From NCBI RefSeq assembly GCF_003852525.1, contig NZ_QAJL01000003.1:44049-108048 (forward strand): a stretch of DNA of 64,000 nt, written 5' to 3'. Positions 44,294 to 52,589 of this stretch are shown piece after piece. Source of the DNA: Pedobacter sp. KBW06. GTDB lineage: Bacteria; Bacteroidota; Bacteroidia; Sphingobacteriales; Sphingobacteriaceae. Below the pieces are notes generated by a model. It was not told the origin of the DNA. It ran no database searches and saw only the letters and a program-made list of their open reading frames with translations. How positions within the stretch are numbered: position 1 is the stretch's first letter; each line of letters opens with the position of its first letter. The position numbers and the translations under genes are program-made.

Positions 44294-45511
44294 TTAGTAT
44301 ATTGGTCTTTCATAATCACCGGAATTCATACTAAAATGAATTCTACCATAATCAATTATGCTTTTAGTTGTATTTTCCTGGTAATAAGAATTTCGTAAAT
44401 CTTCAAGCATTTCAGAAGTCATATCCTCAAGTGGTAAGAGCTTATTATCCTCTTTAATGTACGTTTGATCATTCATGTATATCGCTTCCAGGTTAGAACA
44501 ACGTACCACATATCCCATTCTTGTAGGGATCTGATCAATGCTTAATACAGATGGTTTGATTTCATGGGTATACCATCTGTTTGTTGAAAGCGGAATAATA
44601 AAGACTGAATTTGGATATAGAGTTACACTAAATTCATTGATCAAAGTATGATCTTCGTCTGACTTTTTTAGTTTGAAGTGAAGTCTTGTTAAAGCACTGG
44701 TCTCCTTATAACACCAATCATATTTATCAGTTATGGAAGGTTTTATCTTGTCCGTACCGGACATGTCATAGAAGGTGCAAAAGGCAATAAGTCCATCTTT
44801 GGGCATATCTTTCGTTTTGTCAGAATGCGCTTTAATCTTAGATTTTATTTCTTTCTGATTTTCTTTCCTTTTGTTTTCATAGATCTGCGCTAATACGTGA
44901 TTCAATTTCGTTTCTTTCTCAAAAACATATTTTGCAGCATCATTTAAAAGATCAATTATTTTACGGTCTGTACTGCGAAAGTTGTCTGTCGGTCCGGTTA
45001 AATTACTTGAACATCTCAATAGTCTAAAATGGAGTATTTCATTATTATCATTTGTTTCTTCTTTCAAAATCTCTGTCAGATAGATTCCTTTTCTAAATGA
45101 TTTTGACTCCTTTGTAGATTCCGTTAATTCCTGAAATTCATGCTCGGTCTTTATGCTATGAAAATAATCATCACTAAATAAACTTCTAAAATAAACCCCG
45201 GCATTATTAATGATAACAGGAACTTCTCCAAGTTCAACAACATGTATATTGGTGTCATTCACCAAATCATCGTAATTACTTGAAAATTCTCTTATAATAT
45301 AGGTTTGTATGTTATCCAGCTTGGTATTGCTCAGGTCTCCACAGATATAGCACCTTTTCCCTATTGCTGTCTGGACTTCCGGGAGTGCATTTACTACCAT
45401 TCCGCAGAAATTCTCAATTAAATAGGTAATATCCAGGTGTAACGCTTTCTTTTCAAACAAAACAAGGAGTATATTTTTGTCTTTAGAAATTTGATTTTCA
45501 ATTTCTTTCAT
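44294..45511 (-). CDS. Putative larger 2OG-Fe(II) oxygenase paralogue
   Basis: A 405-residue cytosolic protein. Its C-terminal half carries the same plan as its neighbour: H229-x-D231 in KAHSDKTKD, H316 in NRWYTHEIKP, and Arg331/Arg337 in the strand RMGYVVRCSN. The N-terminal half (about 1-215) has no recognised family, with a possible metal-binding cluster CYICGD near 54-59 and a long charged coil about 200-227. It lies 28 bases after the secreted protein gene at 45540 and 19 bases before the shorter oxygenase, so these form one operon on the minus strand. The N-terminal half may recognise a substrate. Confidence 0.55.
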   Translation of the reverse strand: MKEIENQISKDKNILLVLFEKKALHLDITYLIENFCGMVVNALPEVQTAIGKRCYICGDLSNTKLDNIQTYIIREFSSNYDDLVNDTNIHVVELGEVPVIINNAGVYFRSLFSDDYFHSIKTEHEFQELTESTKESKSFRKGIYLTEILKEETNDNNEILHFRLLRCSSNLTGPTDNFRSTDRKIIDLLNDAAKYVFEKETKLNHVLAQIYENKRKENQKEIKSKIKAHSDKTKDMPKDGLIAFCTFYDMSGTDKIKPSITDKYDWCYKETSALTRLHFKLKKSDEDHTLINEFSVTLYPNSVFIIPLSTNRWYTHEIKPSVLSIDQIPTRMGYVVRCSNLEAIYMNDQTYIKEDNKLLPLEDMTSEMLEDLRNSYYQENTTKSIIDYGRIHFSMNSGDYERPIY

Positions 45512-45539
45512 TTTGACTTGTTATTTTATAACGGCGTTT

Positions 45540-46172
45540 TTAATATAATTTTTTATCGGAAAATTTGAAATCCTGTATTTTCGGTAAGGGTCTGATTAAA
45601 ACTATTTTTTTTCTTTTATTTAATACTTTTTCTGAACCTAATTTCCCATCGGTTTCGATTCTGAGCCCCGAAATCAAGTTAAATTTAGCGTCTGTAAATA
45701 TGGTATTTTCGTCGACATACCCTTTGGTTGAATTGTTGGTTAACTTTGTGACATGAATTAACTCAAAATTGCCCTTTTGATATTTGAAATCGTAAGTAAT
45801 ATTCCCTCCTTTAATCTCACTCCACATTGATAAAATCCCTTTTTCAATAAAAAAATTTGGAATTTGGTATCCATTAAATTTTCCCTGGTTTTCAACAGGA
45901 TATTGTGGTTCAATTATTTTGGTGGACGATACGGCTAAAGTTAGTTTTTTCCCATTTGGCTGAGACAGGAAAATTTGTAATCTTAATGGTCTTGTTTCAT
46001 CTACTGTATCCATTTCTACGATTATTTTGTCCATTTTACCATCATTATTTAAGTCGCCCTTTTCTTCTCTTACCTGATAAACATAATTGTTTTTGCTTTT
46101 AATCTTTTGAGCAAATAAATTCATGTGGACTGAGATCAAGATGAATACAAAATATAGGGAAATGTTTTTCAT
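45540..46172 (-). CDS. Secreted protein with calcium-loop-like repeat, unknown function
   Basis: A 210-residue exported protein. The start is the Met before KNISLYFVF because a signal peptide begins there (about 1-22, cleaved after LFA); an earlier in-frame Met has a longer, unlikely leader. Near residue 40 is GDLNNDGKMDKII, a DxNxDGxxD loop like those in EF-hand or FG-GAP proteins. The rest is beta-rich and Lys-rich, with no recognised family. It is upstream of the two oxygenase genes on the same strand. Function is unknown. Confidence 0.65.
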   Translation of the reverse strand: MKNISLYFVFILISVHMNLFAQKIKSKNNYVYQVREEKGDLNNDGKMDKIIVEMDTVDETRPLRLQIFLSQPNGKKLTLAVSSTKIIEPQYPVENQGKFNGYQIPNFFIEKGILSMWSEIKGGNITYDFKYQKGNFELIHVTKLTNNSTKGYVDENTIFTDAKFNLISGLRIETDGKLGSEKVLNKRKKIVLIRPLPKIQDFKFSDKKLY

Positions 46173-46459
46173 AATTTTAAGTTCATTTATTTTTTTGAAA
46201 CTGAAGGTTAGCTCGTGAATATACAAATAGATCATGACAGGTAACATTCATTGACCTGGTCACCTCCAATAACCACAGGATACTTTCCCACACAGCAGAA
46301 GGTCTTCGTTTATTTTTTTTCATTTATAGGGGCAGTAGTACCCCCTATCTGTGCCGATGAACCTGGGGGCAAAAAAAGCAAAATTGAGACGAATACGATT
46401 ATATAAGATAATTTTCCACATCGTTGAGAGTGAATATTGAATTTAAGAACATCGAAATT
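46173..46459. other. Spacer between precursor gene and secreted-protein operon
   Basis: With the hairpin that follows, about 330 bases separate the precursor stop from the next start. It holds a small GC-rich hairpin (TAGGGG/CCCCTA, 46327-46347) and otherwise AT-rich DNA. No short gene is evident. It probably includes the promoter of the secreted-protein/oxygenase operon. Confidence 0.45.
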
Positions 46460-46491
46460 AGATTGGCATAAATATAAATTTACGCCAATCT
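46460..46491. terminator. Hairpin directly after the RiPP precursor gene
   Basis: A 14-bp stem with one G-U pair and a TTAT loop (outer arm AGATTGGC/GCCAATCT) begins ten bases past the precursor stop on the minus strand. The following T-tract is weak, so it may act as an attenuator or RNA-stabilising end rather than a full terminator. Confidence 0.55.
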
Positions 46492-46501
46492 TTACTTGTT
46501 G

Positions 46502-46720
46502 TTAGATGACAGAAGAACATGTACAACCATTACCGCCATCAAAGCATCTACCTTCCATGCCATCTGGCTTTATACAAATAGCACGGATCATACAGTTTCC
46601 AGATGCGTCCAGACAGGTCGCTGTAGCCGTATTAGATCCACCCATAACATTTTTCAATTGCTTTCTGGTTAATGGCTGACCTTCAAAAGAGCTTTGGTTT
46701 TTCAATGAAATTTTCTTCAT
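46502..46720 (-). CDS. GG-leader, cysteine-rich RiPP precursor peptide
   Basis: A 72-residue peptide precursor of the Bacteroidota natural-product type (TIGR04149-like): leader MKKISLKNQSS..., the signature LTRKQLKNVMGG with the double glycine at 27-28, and a 44-residue core. The core contains six cysteines (36, 43, 49, 59, 66, 68) and several Ser/Thr, so it could take three disulfides or lanthionine/sugar modifications. The GG motif usually marks cleavage by a C39 peptidase-type exporter. Neighbours are a collapsed C39-VKOR-thioredoxin gene upstream and, divergently, a glycosyltransferase and a LanC-like gene, which fits a modified-peptide locus. The modification itself is inferred. Confidence 0.85.
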   Translation of the reverse strand: MKKISLKNQSSFEGQPLTRKQLKNVMGGSNTATATCLDASGNCMIRAICIKPDGMEGRCFDGGNGCTCSSVI

Positions 46721-46807
46721 AGTAATAAAAGTTATTAAAGTTAGACGTCCTCACATAACGCCGTTAATCTATTTAAAGTGGAAGAGATGTGAGCTCTTCC
46801 TTGTTTT

Positions 46808-47153
46808 TCAGACAACTTTGAATTCTGGCAGCAGCCCGTATCCGTTAACAAGCAATGTCGGTGTTACCCGGATTTTCATTGATTTAACCCAACTGCTCCT
46901 GGTTATAATTTTCCCTTTCTGGTTATTCATTATGATAGTGATGTTCGGTCTTTTCTAACTGCCCGCTTTTAATACCATATTCTACTAAGGTATCCTGCAC
47001 CGCCAAAAGCGACGAAGCATTCAAATGATCCGTAAGCAAGAGTTTCAAATACAAGTTAGCATGCTTAATATTTAGGAATTTAAGTAAAAAACCACATACG
47101 TTGAATAAATCGTCGTTTAGTTTAGCTTTTAAAAAATTGGTTAGAATAGACAT
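46808..47153 (-). pseudogene. Collapsed C39-VKOR-thioredoxin fusion gene
   Basis: Two pieces in different frames read as the two ends of one protein. The first (46923-47153) gives 76 codons with LLKFLNIKHANLYLKLLL and SSLLAVQDTLVEYGI, which fits the N-terminal C39-like domain of Bacteroidota C39/VKOR/thioredoxin fusions. The second (46808 to about 46930) gives KIRVTPTLLVNGYGLLPEF, which fits the cis-Pro end of their thioredoxin domain. The intact protein is around 500 residues, so most of the middle appears deleted. This is hand comparison; the 76-codon piece might instead be a small intact gene. Confidence 0.5.
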
Positions 47154-47351
47154 ACTTTTTAGTTAAAAGTTGATCACTATCAAACTTATGAAAAATAAGT
47201 ATTTTATTAGTAAATTAGAATGTTGATATTTATTCCTTCACTAGGATGGTTCAGATAGCCTGCTTTACAAATGGTAAAATTATAAGAAGGATGAAGTTTT
47301 ACGGCGCTATATTGAAGTTTGTAAAAGGTTATTTACCCCCGATTAGTAAAT

Positions 47352-49064
47352 ATGATATATATATCAGCGCAGCCCGATAGCTTCTATTTCCTATGGCAAT
47401 TGCAGCTACAACTTTTCAATTTCTCCCGTTTGGGCATCCCACAAACAGACATACACGTTCTAATCGGATATGATAAACAAATGGGCTTGACCAAGCATTT
47501 TAGTTCGTTCATTTCCACAAATGGCCAGGCTATGTTTTATTGTTATCCAGACACGAGGAAAAAACGGGATTATGATTCTTCGTTGCGTCCCCATATCATT
47601 GCAAAGCATTTCAAGGCAAACAGTTTCTTACAGGATCAGCACATCTTTTACCATGATTCGGATATCATTTTTACAGAATTGCCCGACTTTACTGCTTTAT
47701 TGACGGATGAGGTTTGGTACGCTTCGGACACAAAAAGTTATACTGGTTATCAATATCTCTTAAACACGATTGGAGAAGAAGGTTTTCAAGGTATGTGCGC
47801 GAAGCTAAAAGTAAAACCAAGCCTGATCAAGTCCAAAGATTCCAGTTCTGGGGGAGCTCAGTATTTATTAAAGCGTGTCAATGAAGCCTTTTGGAAGCGC
47901 TTAGAAATAAACTGCGAGAAGGTTTTCCAATATTTGAATGATCTGAATAATGTGCAGGCCAGGGATGAAAGAAAGATACAAGCGTGGTGTACGGATATGT
48001 GGTGTTTATGGTGGGCCGCGATTAAATTGGGCAGGGAAGTATCCACAACACCTTTGTTGGATTTCGCCTGGGCCAACACATCGTTACAAAATCATAGATC
48101 CGAAATGATATTGCATTATACAGGGAACCTACATATAAGCGATACAAAGTTTTTCAGAAAAAACAACTATAGTCGATGTACGCCTTTTTTTTGTGACCAC
48201 ACGGCAATCGATCCATCCTCCTGGAGCAAAATATTAGTGGATGAAATTAAAGCCTATGTTTCTGAACTCAAAAGCAATAGAATTAGGCTGAATCAGGTAA
48301 GCATTCTAATTCCAGTACGCATCGATAGCGAAGATCGCCTGGAAAACCTATACATGGTCTGCGCTTATTTTGATCACTGCTTTGAAGTTGAAATCATAGT
48401 TCTGGAAGCTGATATATTACAAAAAGTTGATATCACAACTTTACCGGCAAATGTCAAATACCATTTTATAAAAGATGAAAGCCCTATATTTTACCGTACC
48501 AAATATATCAATCGGCTACTTTGTTTGTCGGTGATGGAGATTGCAATTATCCATGATGTTGACGCGATTATTCCTGCCCATCAAATATTAAATGCCGTAG
48601 ATCTCGTGAAACATGGGAATGCTGAAGTTTGTTATCCATATGATGGAAACTTTATCGGCCTGGATCTATTGTTCAAATCGATGTTTGGTAAAACTTACAA
48701 TGTAAATTTTTTTGAAAAAAATATTGGTAAACTCAATATCATCAGTAAGCGGTCATTGGGAGGGAGTATCATTGTAAAAAGGAATACATATCTATCCATT
48801 GGCGGAGAAAACGAATATTTAGATAACTGGAGGCCCGACGGTGTCGAGCGCTTTAAACGGATAAAAAAATTAGGCCTGCGCACGCAAAGGGTGGATGGAA
48901 ATCTATATCATTTACCCCATCCGCGATCCCAAAATAGCGTATACAACAGCAACGAATTATATTTAGTACTGGCGGAAGAATATTTTAAAATATGCAGGAT
49001 GAATAAGGAGGAGCTTTTAAATTATGTGAAACAATGGCCATGGAAGGTTGAAAACCAATTTTAA
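47352..49064 (+). CDS. Two-domain glycosyltransferase
   Basis: A 570-residue cytosolic protein that looks like two GT-A folds in series. The N-terminal part (about 1-300) has HDSDIIF at 101-107 (a DxD-type metal site). The C-terminal part (about 315-560) begins VSILIPVRIDS, has HDVDAI near 402 as its DxD, and the acceptor block GGSIIVKRN...GGENEYLDNW typical of galactosyltransferase-related family 2/27 enzymes. Both metal motifs are present, so it could add two sugars or use one half for binding. It is the first gene of the plus-strand pair, divergent from the peptide precursor, and the next gene starts one base after its stop. The peptide is its probable acceptor; that is inference. Confidence 0.8.
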   Translation: MIYISAQPDSFYFLWQLQLQLFNFSRLGIPQTDIHVLIGYDKQMGLTKHFSSFISTNGQAMFYCYPDTRKKRDYDSSLRPHIIAKHFKANSFLQDQHIFYHDSDIIFTELPDFTALLTDEVWYASDTKSYTGYQYLLNTIGEEGFQGMCAKLKVKPSLIKSKDSSSGGAQYLLKRVNEAFWKRLEINCEKVFQYLNDLNNVQARDERKIQAWCTDMWCLWWAAIKLGREVSTTPLLDFAWANTSLQNHRSEMILHYTGNLHISDTKFFRKNNYSRCTPFFCDHTAIDPSSWSKILVDEIKAYVSELKSNRIRLNQVSILIPVRIDSEDRLENLYMVCAYFDHCFEVEIIVLEADILQKVDITTLPANVKYHFIKDESPIFYRTKYINRLLCLSVMEIAIIHDVDAIIPAHQILNAVDLVKHGNAEVCYPYDGNFIGLDLLFKSMFGKTYNVNFFEKNIGKLNIISKRSLGGSIIVKRNTYLSIGGENEYLDNWRPDGVERFKRIKKLGLRTQRVDGNLYHLPHPRSQNSVYNSNELYLVLAEEYFKICRMNKEELLNYVKQWPWKVENQF

Positions 49065-49065
49065 T

Positions 49066-49920
49066 ATGTTAGCATTATTAGAAAAAATATCACAATCTGC
49101 ATCAATGGGATTGCATGAAGGCAAAATGGGTGCTGCCTTATGCTACTTTAAGCAATATCGGATTACCAAAGACAAGGCATATCTCAACAAAGGAAAAAAA
49201 CTGTTAAAGTATGTTGCTGAAAACATTGGAGGGATAGAAAGTTGTGATTTTTCGAACGGTCTGCCAGGTATTGGCTGGGGTATCGAATGGCTAGTGCAGA
49301 ACAAATATATGAAGGCAGACACGAATGTGGTGCTTAGCGACGTAGACGATGAGATTTATCGATTGGTATTATTTAGTAAAGCAGATAAATTAAACCTGGC
49401 GAACGGAACTCTGGCACGCCTGCTCTATTGCTATAAGAGGATTACGCATAGAAATAAATCCGGCGACTTCTACCGTGATACCGTGTTGACTGAGTGTCTA
49501 ATATTGTGCATTGACGAACTTTTTGAAAGTATTGTGAATGATGAAGGAACTGGTCTGAACCAAACATATTTAGACCCTGAATTTTTGTCTCAGGTTTTCA
49601 TTTTGGTGAATAAAATTATGCCACTGCGTGTAGATCACCAGGTAGTCATAATCAGAAACCTTATAGCAACACGGATATTATTTGATTTAAACAACAATAA
49701 TATGTTGAATGAAAAAGAGAAATACCTCTATGCAAACTCCCTGCTCCAAGCGGGCCGCTATACAAAAAACAAGATTTGGATTGAAACCGCTGATCAGTTT
49801 TTTATAGCTAAAACAACCAGAAAAATTGTCCTAAGTAAACATTCTGTATATGTAGTGCTGGACAAATTGAGCGAAAGTACTAATGATTATAGCTGGAGGG
49901 AAGGTTGGCTATTAGGTTAA
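49066..49920 (+). CDS. LanC-like protein lacking visible zinc ligands
   Basis: A 284-residue protein resembling Bacteroidota LanC-like alpha-barrel proteins. The start is set at the ATG one base after the glycosyltransferase stop (TAAtATG); an in-frame TTG at 49048 would overlap it. Residues about 12-95 show GLHEGKMGAALCYF and FSNGLPGIGWGIEWLVQN, typical inner-helix glycine motifs. The Cys and Cys-His zinc motifs of active lanthipeptide cyclases (such as CHG) are not seen, and the protein is shorter than full LanC (about 400). It may be a non-catalytic scaffold or a truncated relic. Tight coupling to the glycosyltransferase suggests joint action. Confidence 0.7.
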   Translation: MLALLEKISQSASMGLHEGKMGAALCYFKQYRITKDKAYLNKGKKLLKYVAENIGGIESCDFSNGLPGIGWGIEWLVQNKYMKADTNVVLSDVDDEIYRLVLFSKADKLNLANGTLARLLYCYKRITHRNKSGDFYRDTVLTECLILCIDELFESIVNDEGTGLNQTYLDPEFLSQVFILVNKIMPLRVDHQVVIIRNLIATRILFDLNNNNMLNEKEKYLYANSLLQAGRYTKNKIWIETADQFFIAKTTRKIVLSKHSVYVVLDKLSESTNDYSWREGWLLG

Positions 49921-50355
49921 ACTGTCACCAATATTAAGATTGGAAGTTTTAGAAAACGATTGACCATTGAAGCATCCTGAATAGTGCTGACCATATTTGA
50001 TAAAGTAACATCGAAGGGATCTGCATCTACCAAAGATGGGTCTTATTAATTTTATTAAGATTAACAATAAATTTAAATGGTAACTGTCGCCTTAGTTCAT
50101 CATTCCAAGCCAATTATTGTTGTGGTCTTGTTATGGACATCACCAGGTAGCAAAACAAATCAGCAACAGGCTCCCCTCTTTGCTACGTACAACAACACCA
50201 ACCCAAATCGATTCAGTGATGCCGCCATCCAAATAATTGATGAATATCGAGCCCAGCTCGAGTTAAATAAAATCCAAAAAGAAATACAAACTGTAACGTT
50301 CTGGTTGATTACATGGTCTAACAATTACTGATTTGAACTCAATCAGGTAAAAATC
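49921..50355. other. Gene-poor AT-rich gap with a doubtful 84-codon ORF
   Basis: About 435 bases between the LanC-like gene and the M20 gene. An ORF at 50077-50331 on the plus strand codes for 84 residues (MVTVALVHHSKPII... ending WSNNY) with no recognised family. Its composition is odd, and it may be a relic of a larger gene of the accessory block. No terminator or promoter stands out. Confidence 0.4.
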
Positions 50356-51675
50356 ATGAAAAAACTCGCATTCCTCCTAACGTGCTTTATTATTTCCGTT
50401 TCCTCTGCACAAGAACCGAAACATAAAATTGTATCATACACCAGCAATCCAAAAAAAGTAAAAGAGACTTTAAACCACGAATCTGTCCAGCTCCAAACTG
50501 ATCAGATTTTTAACAAACTCATTAAAATCAGGAGAGACTTCCATGAGCATCCTGAACTGGCAGGTCATGAAATCCGGACAAAAAAAATCATTGCACAATA
50601 TTTACTTGACCTGGGACTTGAGGTCGATACCAATATTTATGGCCATGGCGTTACCGGGATCTTAAAGGGAGGTAAAAAGGGAAAAACAATAGCCTGGAGA
50701 TCGGACATGGATGCCCTGCCAAATGACTTTGCTGATGACGTTGCTTTCAAATCGAAAAACAAAGGGATTCAGCATGGTTGTGGTCATGATATACACATGG
50801 CAGTTGGACTGGGAATAGCCGAAGTTCTTGCAAAAAACAAAGCAGCTTTAAATGGAACAGTATATTTTATATTTCAGCCGGAAGAAGAAACCTTTATCGG
50901 TGCAAAAGCGATGATCAATGAAGGTTTATTTTCCAAAACAAAGCCCGATGAGATCTATGGACTGCATGTATCTGCCTTACCGGCCGGACAAATCATGGTC
51001 AAACCAAATGAGATGTTCGCCTACCAGAAAAGAGTCCGGATTCAATTAAAAAATGAATTGACGAAAGAGGAGGCAAAAGCATTGACAAAAAAAATCCACA
51101 GTTTTTTATCACGGAACACAACCAGCAGCAAACCCTGGGAAATACAACAGATGGTTGATCCCAAAACCGGACTGATGAACTCCAATACAATTTTTAAGGA
51201 TTACCTCTTTATGGATGAAAATTTCAGTATCCAGTCTAAAAATGACATCCTCTTTCTGCAAGCCTATATATACGAGACCGATTCATCTCGTCTGAAAGAC
51301 ATCCTTCCTAAAATCAAACAGGCAATAGAAGATTCCGGTTATAAAAACCAACTCCTTTCCATTTCATTTACACAGGACAATCCAACGGTTATCAACGACG
51401 AAAAGTTGACCAACCTGGCATCAAAAACCCTTGAAAAGATCTATGGAAAAGATGTAGTCATTTCCGATTACGGCCAGGTTCCCTATTTCAATGATGACTT
51501 TGCCTATTTTCAACAAAAAATACCGGGTGTTTACTTCTTTCTTGGAGGCTCCAATATGGAAAAAGGAATTATCGCCATGAACCACTCACCTAATTTCCAA
51601 TTTGATGAAGAAAGCATCAGGACAGGGGTAAAATGTTTTTCGTCTTTAATTCTGGAACGCCTGAATAAAAAATAA
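50356..51675 (+). CDS. M20 family amidohydrolase/peptidase
   Basis: A 439-residue exported metallopeptidase. A signal peptide (about 1-18, SSAQ) precedes the M20D-type zinc domain: RRDFHEHPEL, WRSDMDALP with the metal Asp, GCGHDIHMA with the metal His, the catalytic Glu pair QPEEETFIGA, and the dimerisation insert. A late NHSPNFQFDEES supplies the last metal His. The family removes acyl or aminoacyl groups, often from N-acyl amino acids. It stands just after the AT-rich block. It could act on peptides in the periplasm; the substrate is unknown. Confidence 0.88.
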   Translation: MKKLAFLLTCFIISVSSAQEPKHKIVSYTSNPKKVKETLNHESVQLQTDQIFNKLIKIRRDFHEHPELAGHEIRTKKIIAQYLLDLGLEVDTNIYGHGVTGILKGGKKGKTIAWRSDMDALPNDFADDVAFKSKNKGIQHGCGHDIHMAVGLGIAEVLAKNKAALNGTVYFIFQPEEETFIGAKAMINEGLFSKTKPDEIYGLHVSALPAGQIMVKPNEMFAYQKRVRIQLKNELTKEEAKALTKKIHSFLSRNTTSSKPWEIQQMVDPKTGLMNSNTIFKDYLFMDENFSIQSKNDILFLQAYIYETDSSRLKDILPKIKQAIEDSGYKNQLLSISFTQDNPTVINDEKLTNLASKTLEKIYGKDVVISDYGQVPYFNDDFAYFQQKIPGVYFFLGGSNMEKGIIAMNHSPNFQFDEESIRTGVKCFSSLILERLNKK

Positions 51676-51724
51676 ATACCCCGGCCAGCCGAAAAAAAAT
51701 GCATCTTATGTACGAATCCTAATC

Positions 51725-52528
51725 ATGATAGAAATATTCGATAATATCAGAAAGCTCTACCGTTTTTCGCTTCCAACGGAAACGCTCTCTCCTTTTATCG
51801 AATTTTTCTCAGAAACAGACCTTCTTTCTGCAGGAGCTTTTATTCAGGACAAGAAGTTTACGGTAAAACTTTTTCCGAGCTTCAGCCCTACCATCTGGAT
51901 GAACCTCGGAAGTCCTTACCGGCTTCTCCTTGCAAATAAATCCCATCAAATCGATGAGAAAACCGATGTACTTGTGTTGCGGAGCCAGACGATAGAACGT
52001 GAAAATGCGCCAACAGACAATATATTCACGGTCAAGTTTTTACCGGGAGGTTTCGAGGCTATTTTTGGCATCAGTCAGACAAAGATCGCGGACCATGTCA
52101 TTTCACTTGATGAACTCCTGCCCCATGACAAAATTGACCAGATCAAAAGAGCGCCCGATTTTGAAACGAGGATAAAGCTCTGGGAGGATTATCTGACCGA
52201 AAGAAAATCTCAAAATGAAACGCATCATTATCTCATGACGGTACAGCACTCTATTGATACATTTTCAGACACCGGTATGAAGCTTTCCGCAGCGCAACTG
52301 GCCAATGAACTTCACATGACTGAAAAGTCACTCAACAGGTATTTCAACAAAGTTGTGGGCACAGGACCGAAACACTATTTCAATATTTTAAGGGCCAGGA
52401 CCTCCATTACAGATTTTCTGAGCAAACGGGATCTCTTCCTGCCAGCCTCCTACGGTTATTACGACATGAGCCATTTTTATAGAGATGTGATTAAATTCAC
52501 AGGTACGCGAATTTCCGGATCACGATAA
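51725..52528 (+). CDS. AraC-family transcription regulator
   Basis: A 267-residue regulator. The N-terminal part (about 1-155) is an effector-binding-like beta domain resembling those labelled DUF6597 in other AraC regulators, and the C-terminal part (about 165-265) is the two-HTH AraC DNA-binding domain, with SAAQLANELHMTEKSLNRYFNKVVGTGPKHYFN in the first HTH and YGYYDMSHFYRDVIKFTGTR in the second. It lies 49 bases after the M20 gene and 61 before the alpha/beta hydrolase gene, all on the same strand, so it may regulate them. Confidence 0.88.
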   Translation: MIEIFDNIRKLYRFSLPTETLSPFIEFFSETDLLSAGAFIQDKKFTVKLFPSFSPTIWMNLGSPYRLLLANKSHQIDEKTDVLVLRSQTIERENAPTDNIFTVKFLPGGFEAIFGISQTKIADHVISLDELLPHDKIDQIKRAPDFETRIKLWEDYLTERKSQNETHHYLMTVQHSIDTFSDTGMKLSAAQLANELHMTEKSLNRYFNKVVGTGPKHYFNILRARTSITDFLSKRDLFLPASYGYYDMSHFYRDVIKFTGTRISGSR

Positions 52529-52589
52529 TTTTGTCCGATTTTTACCTTTTTTCCATAAAAAGGCAACAGTAAATTTGTCTAAAAAGAAC

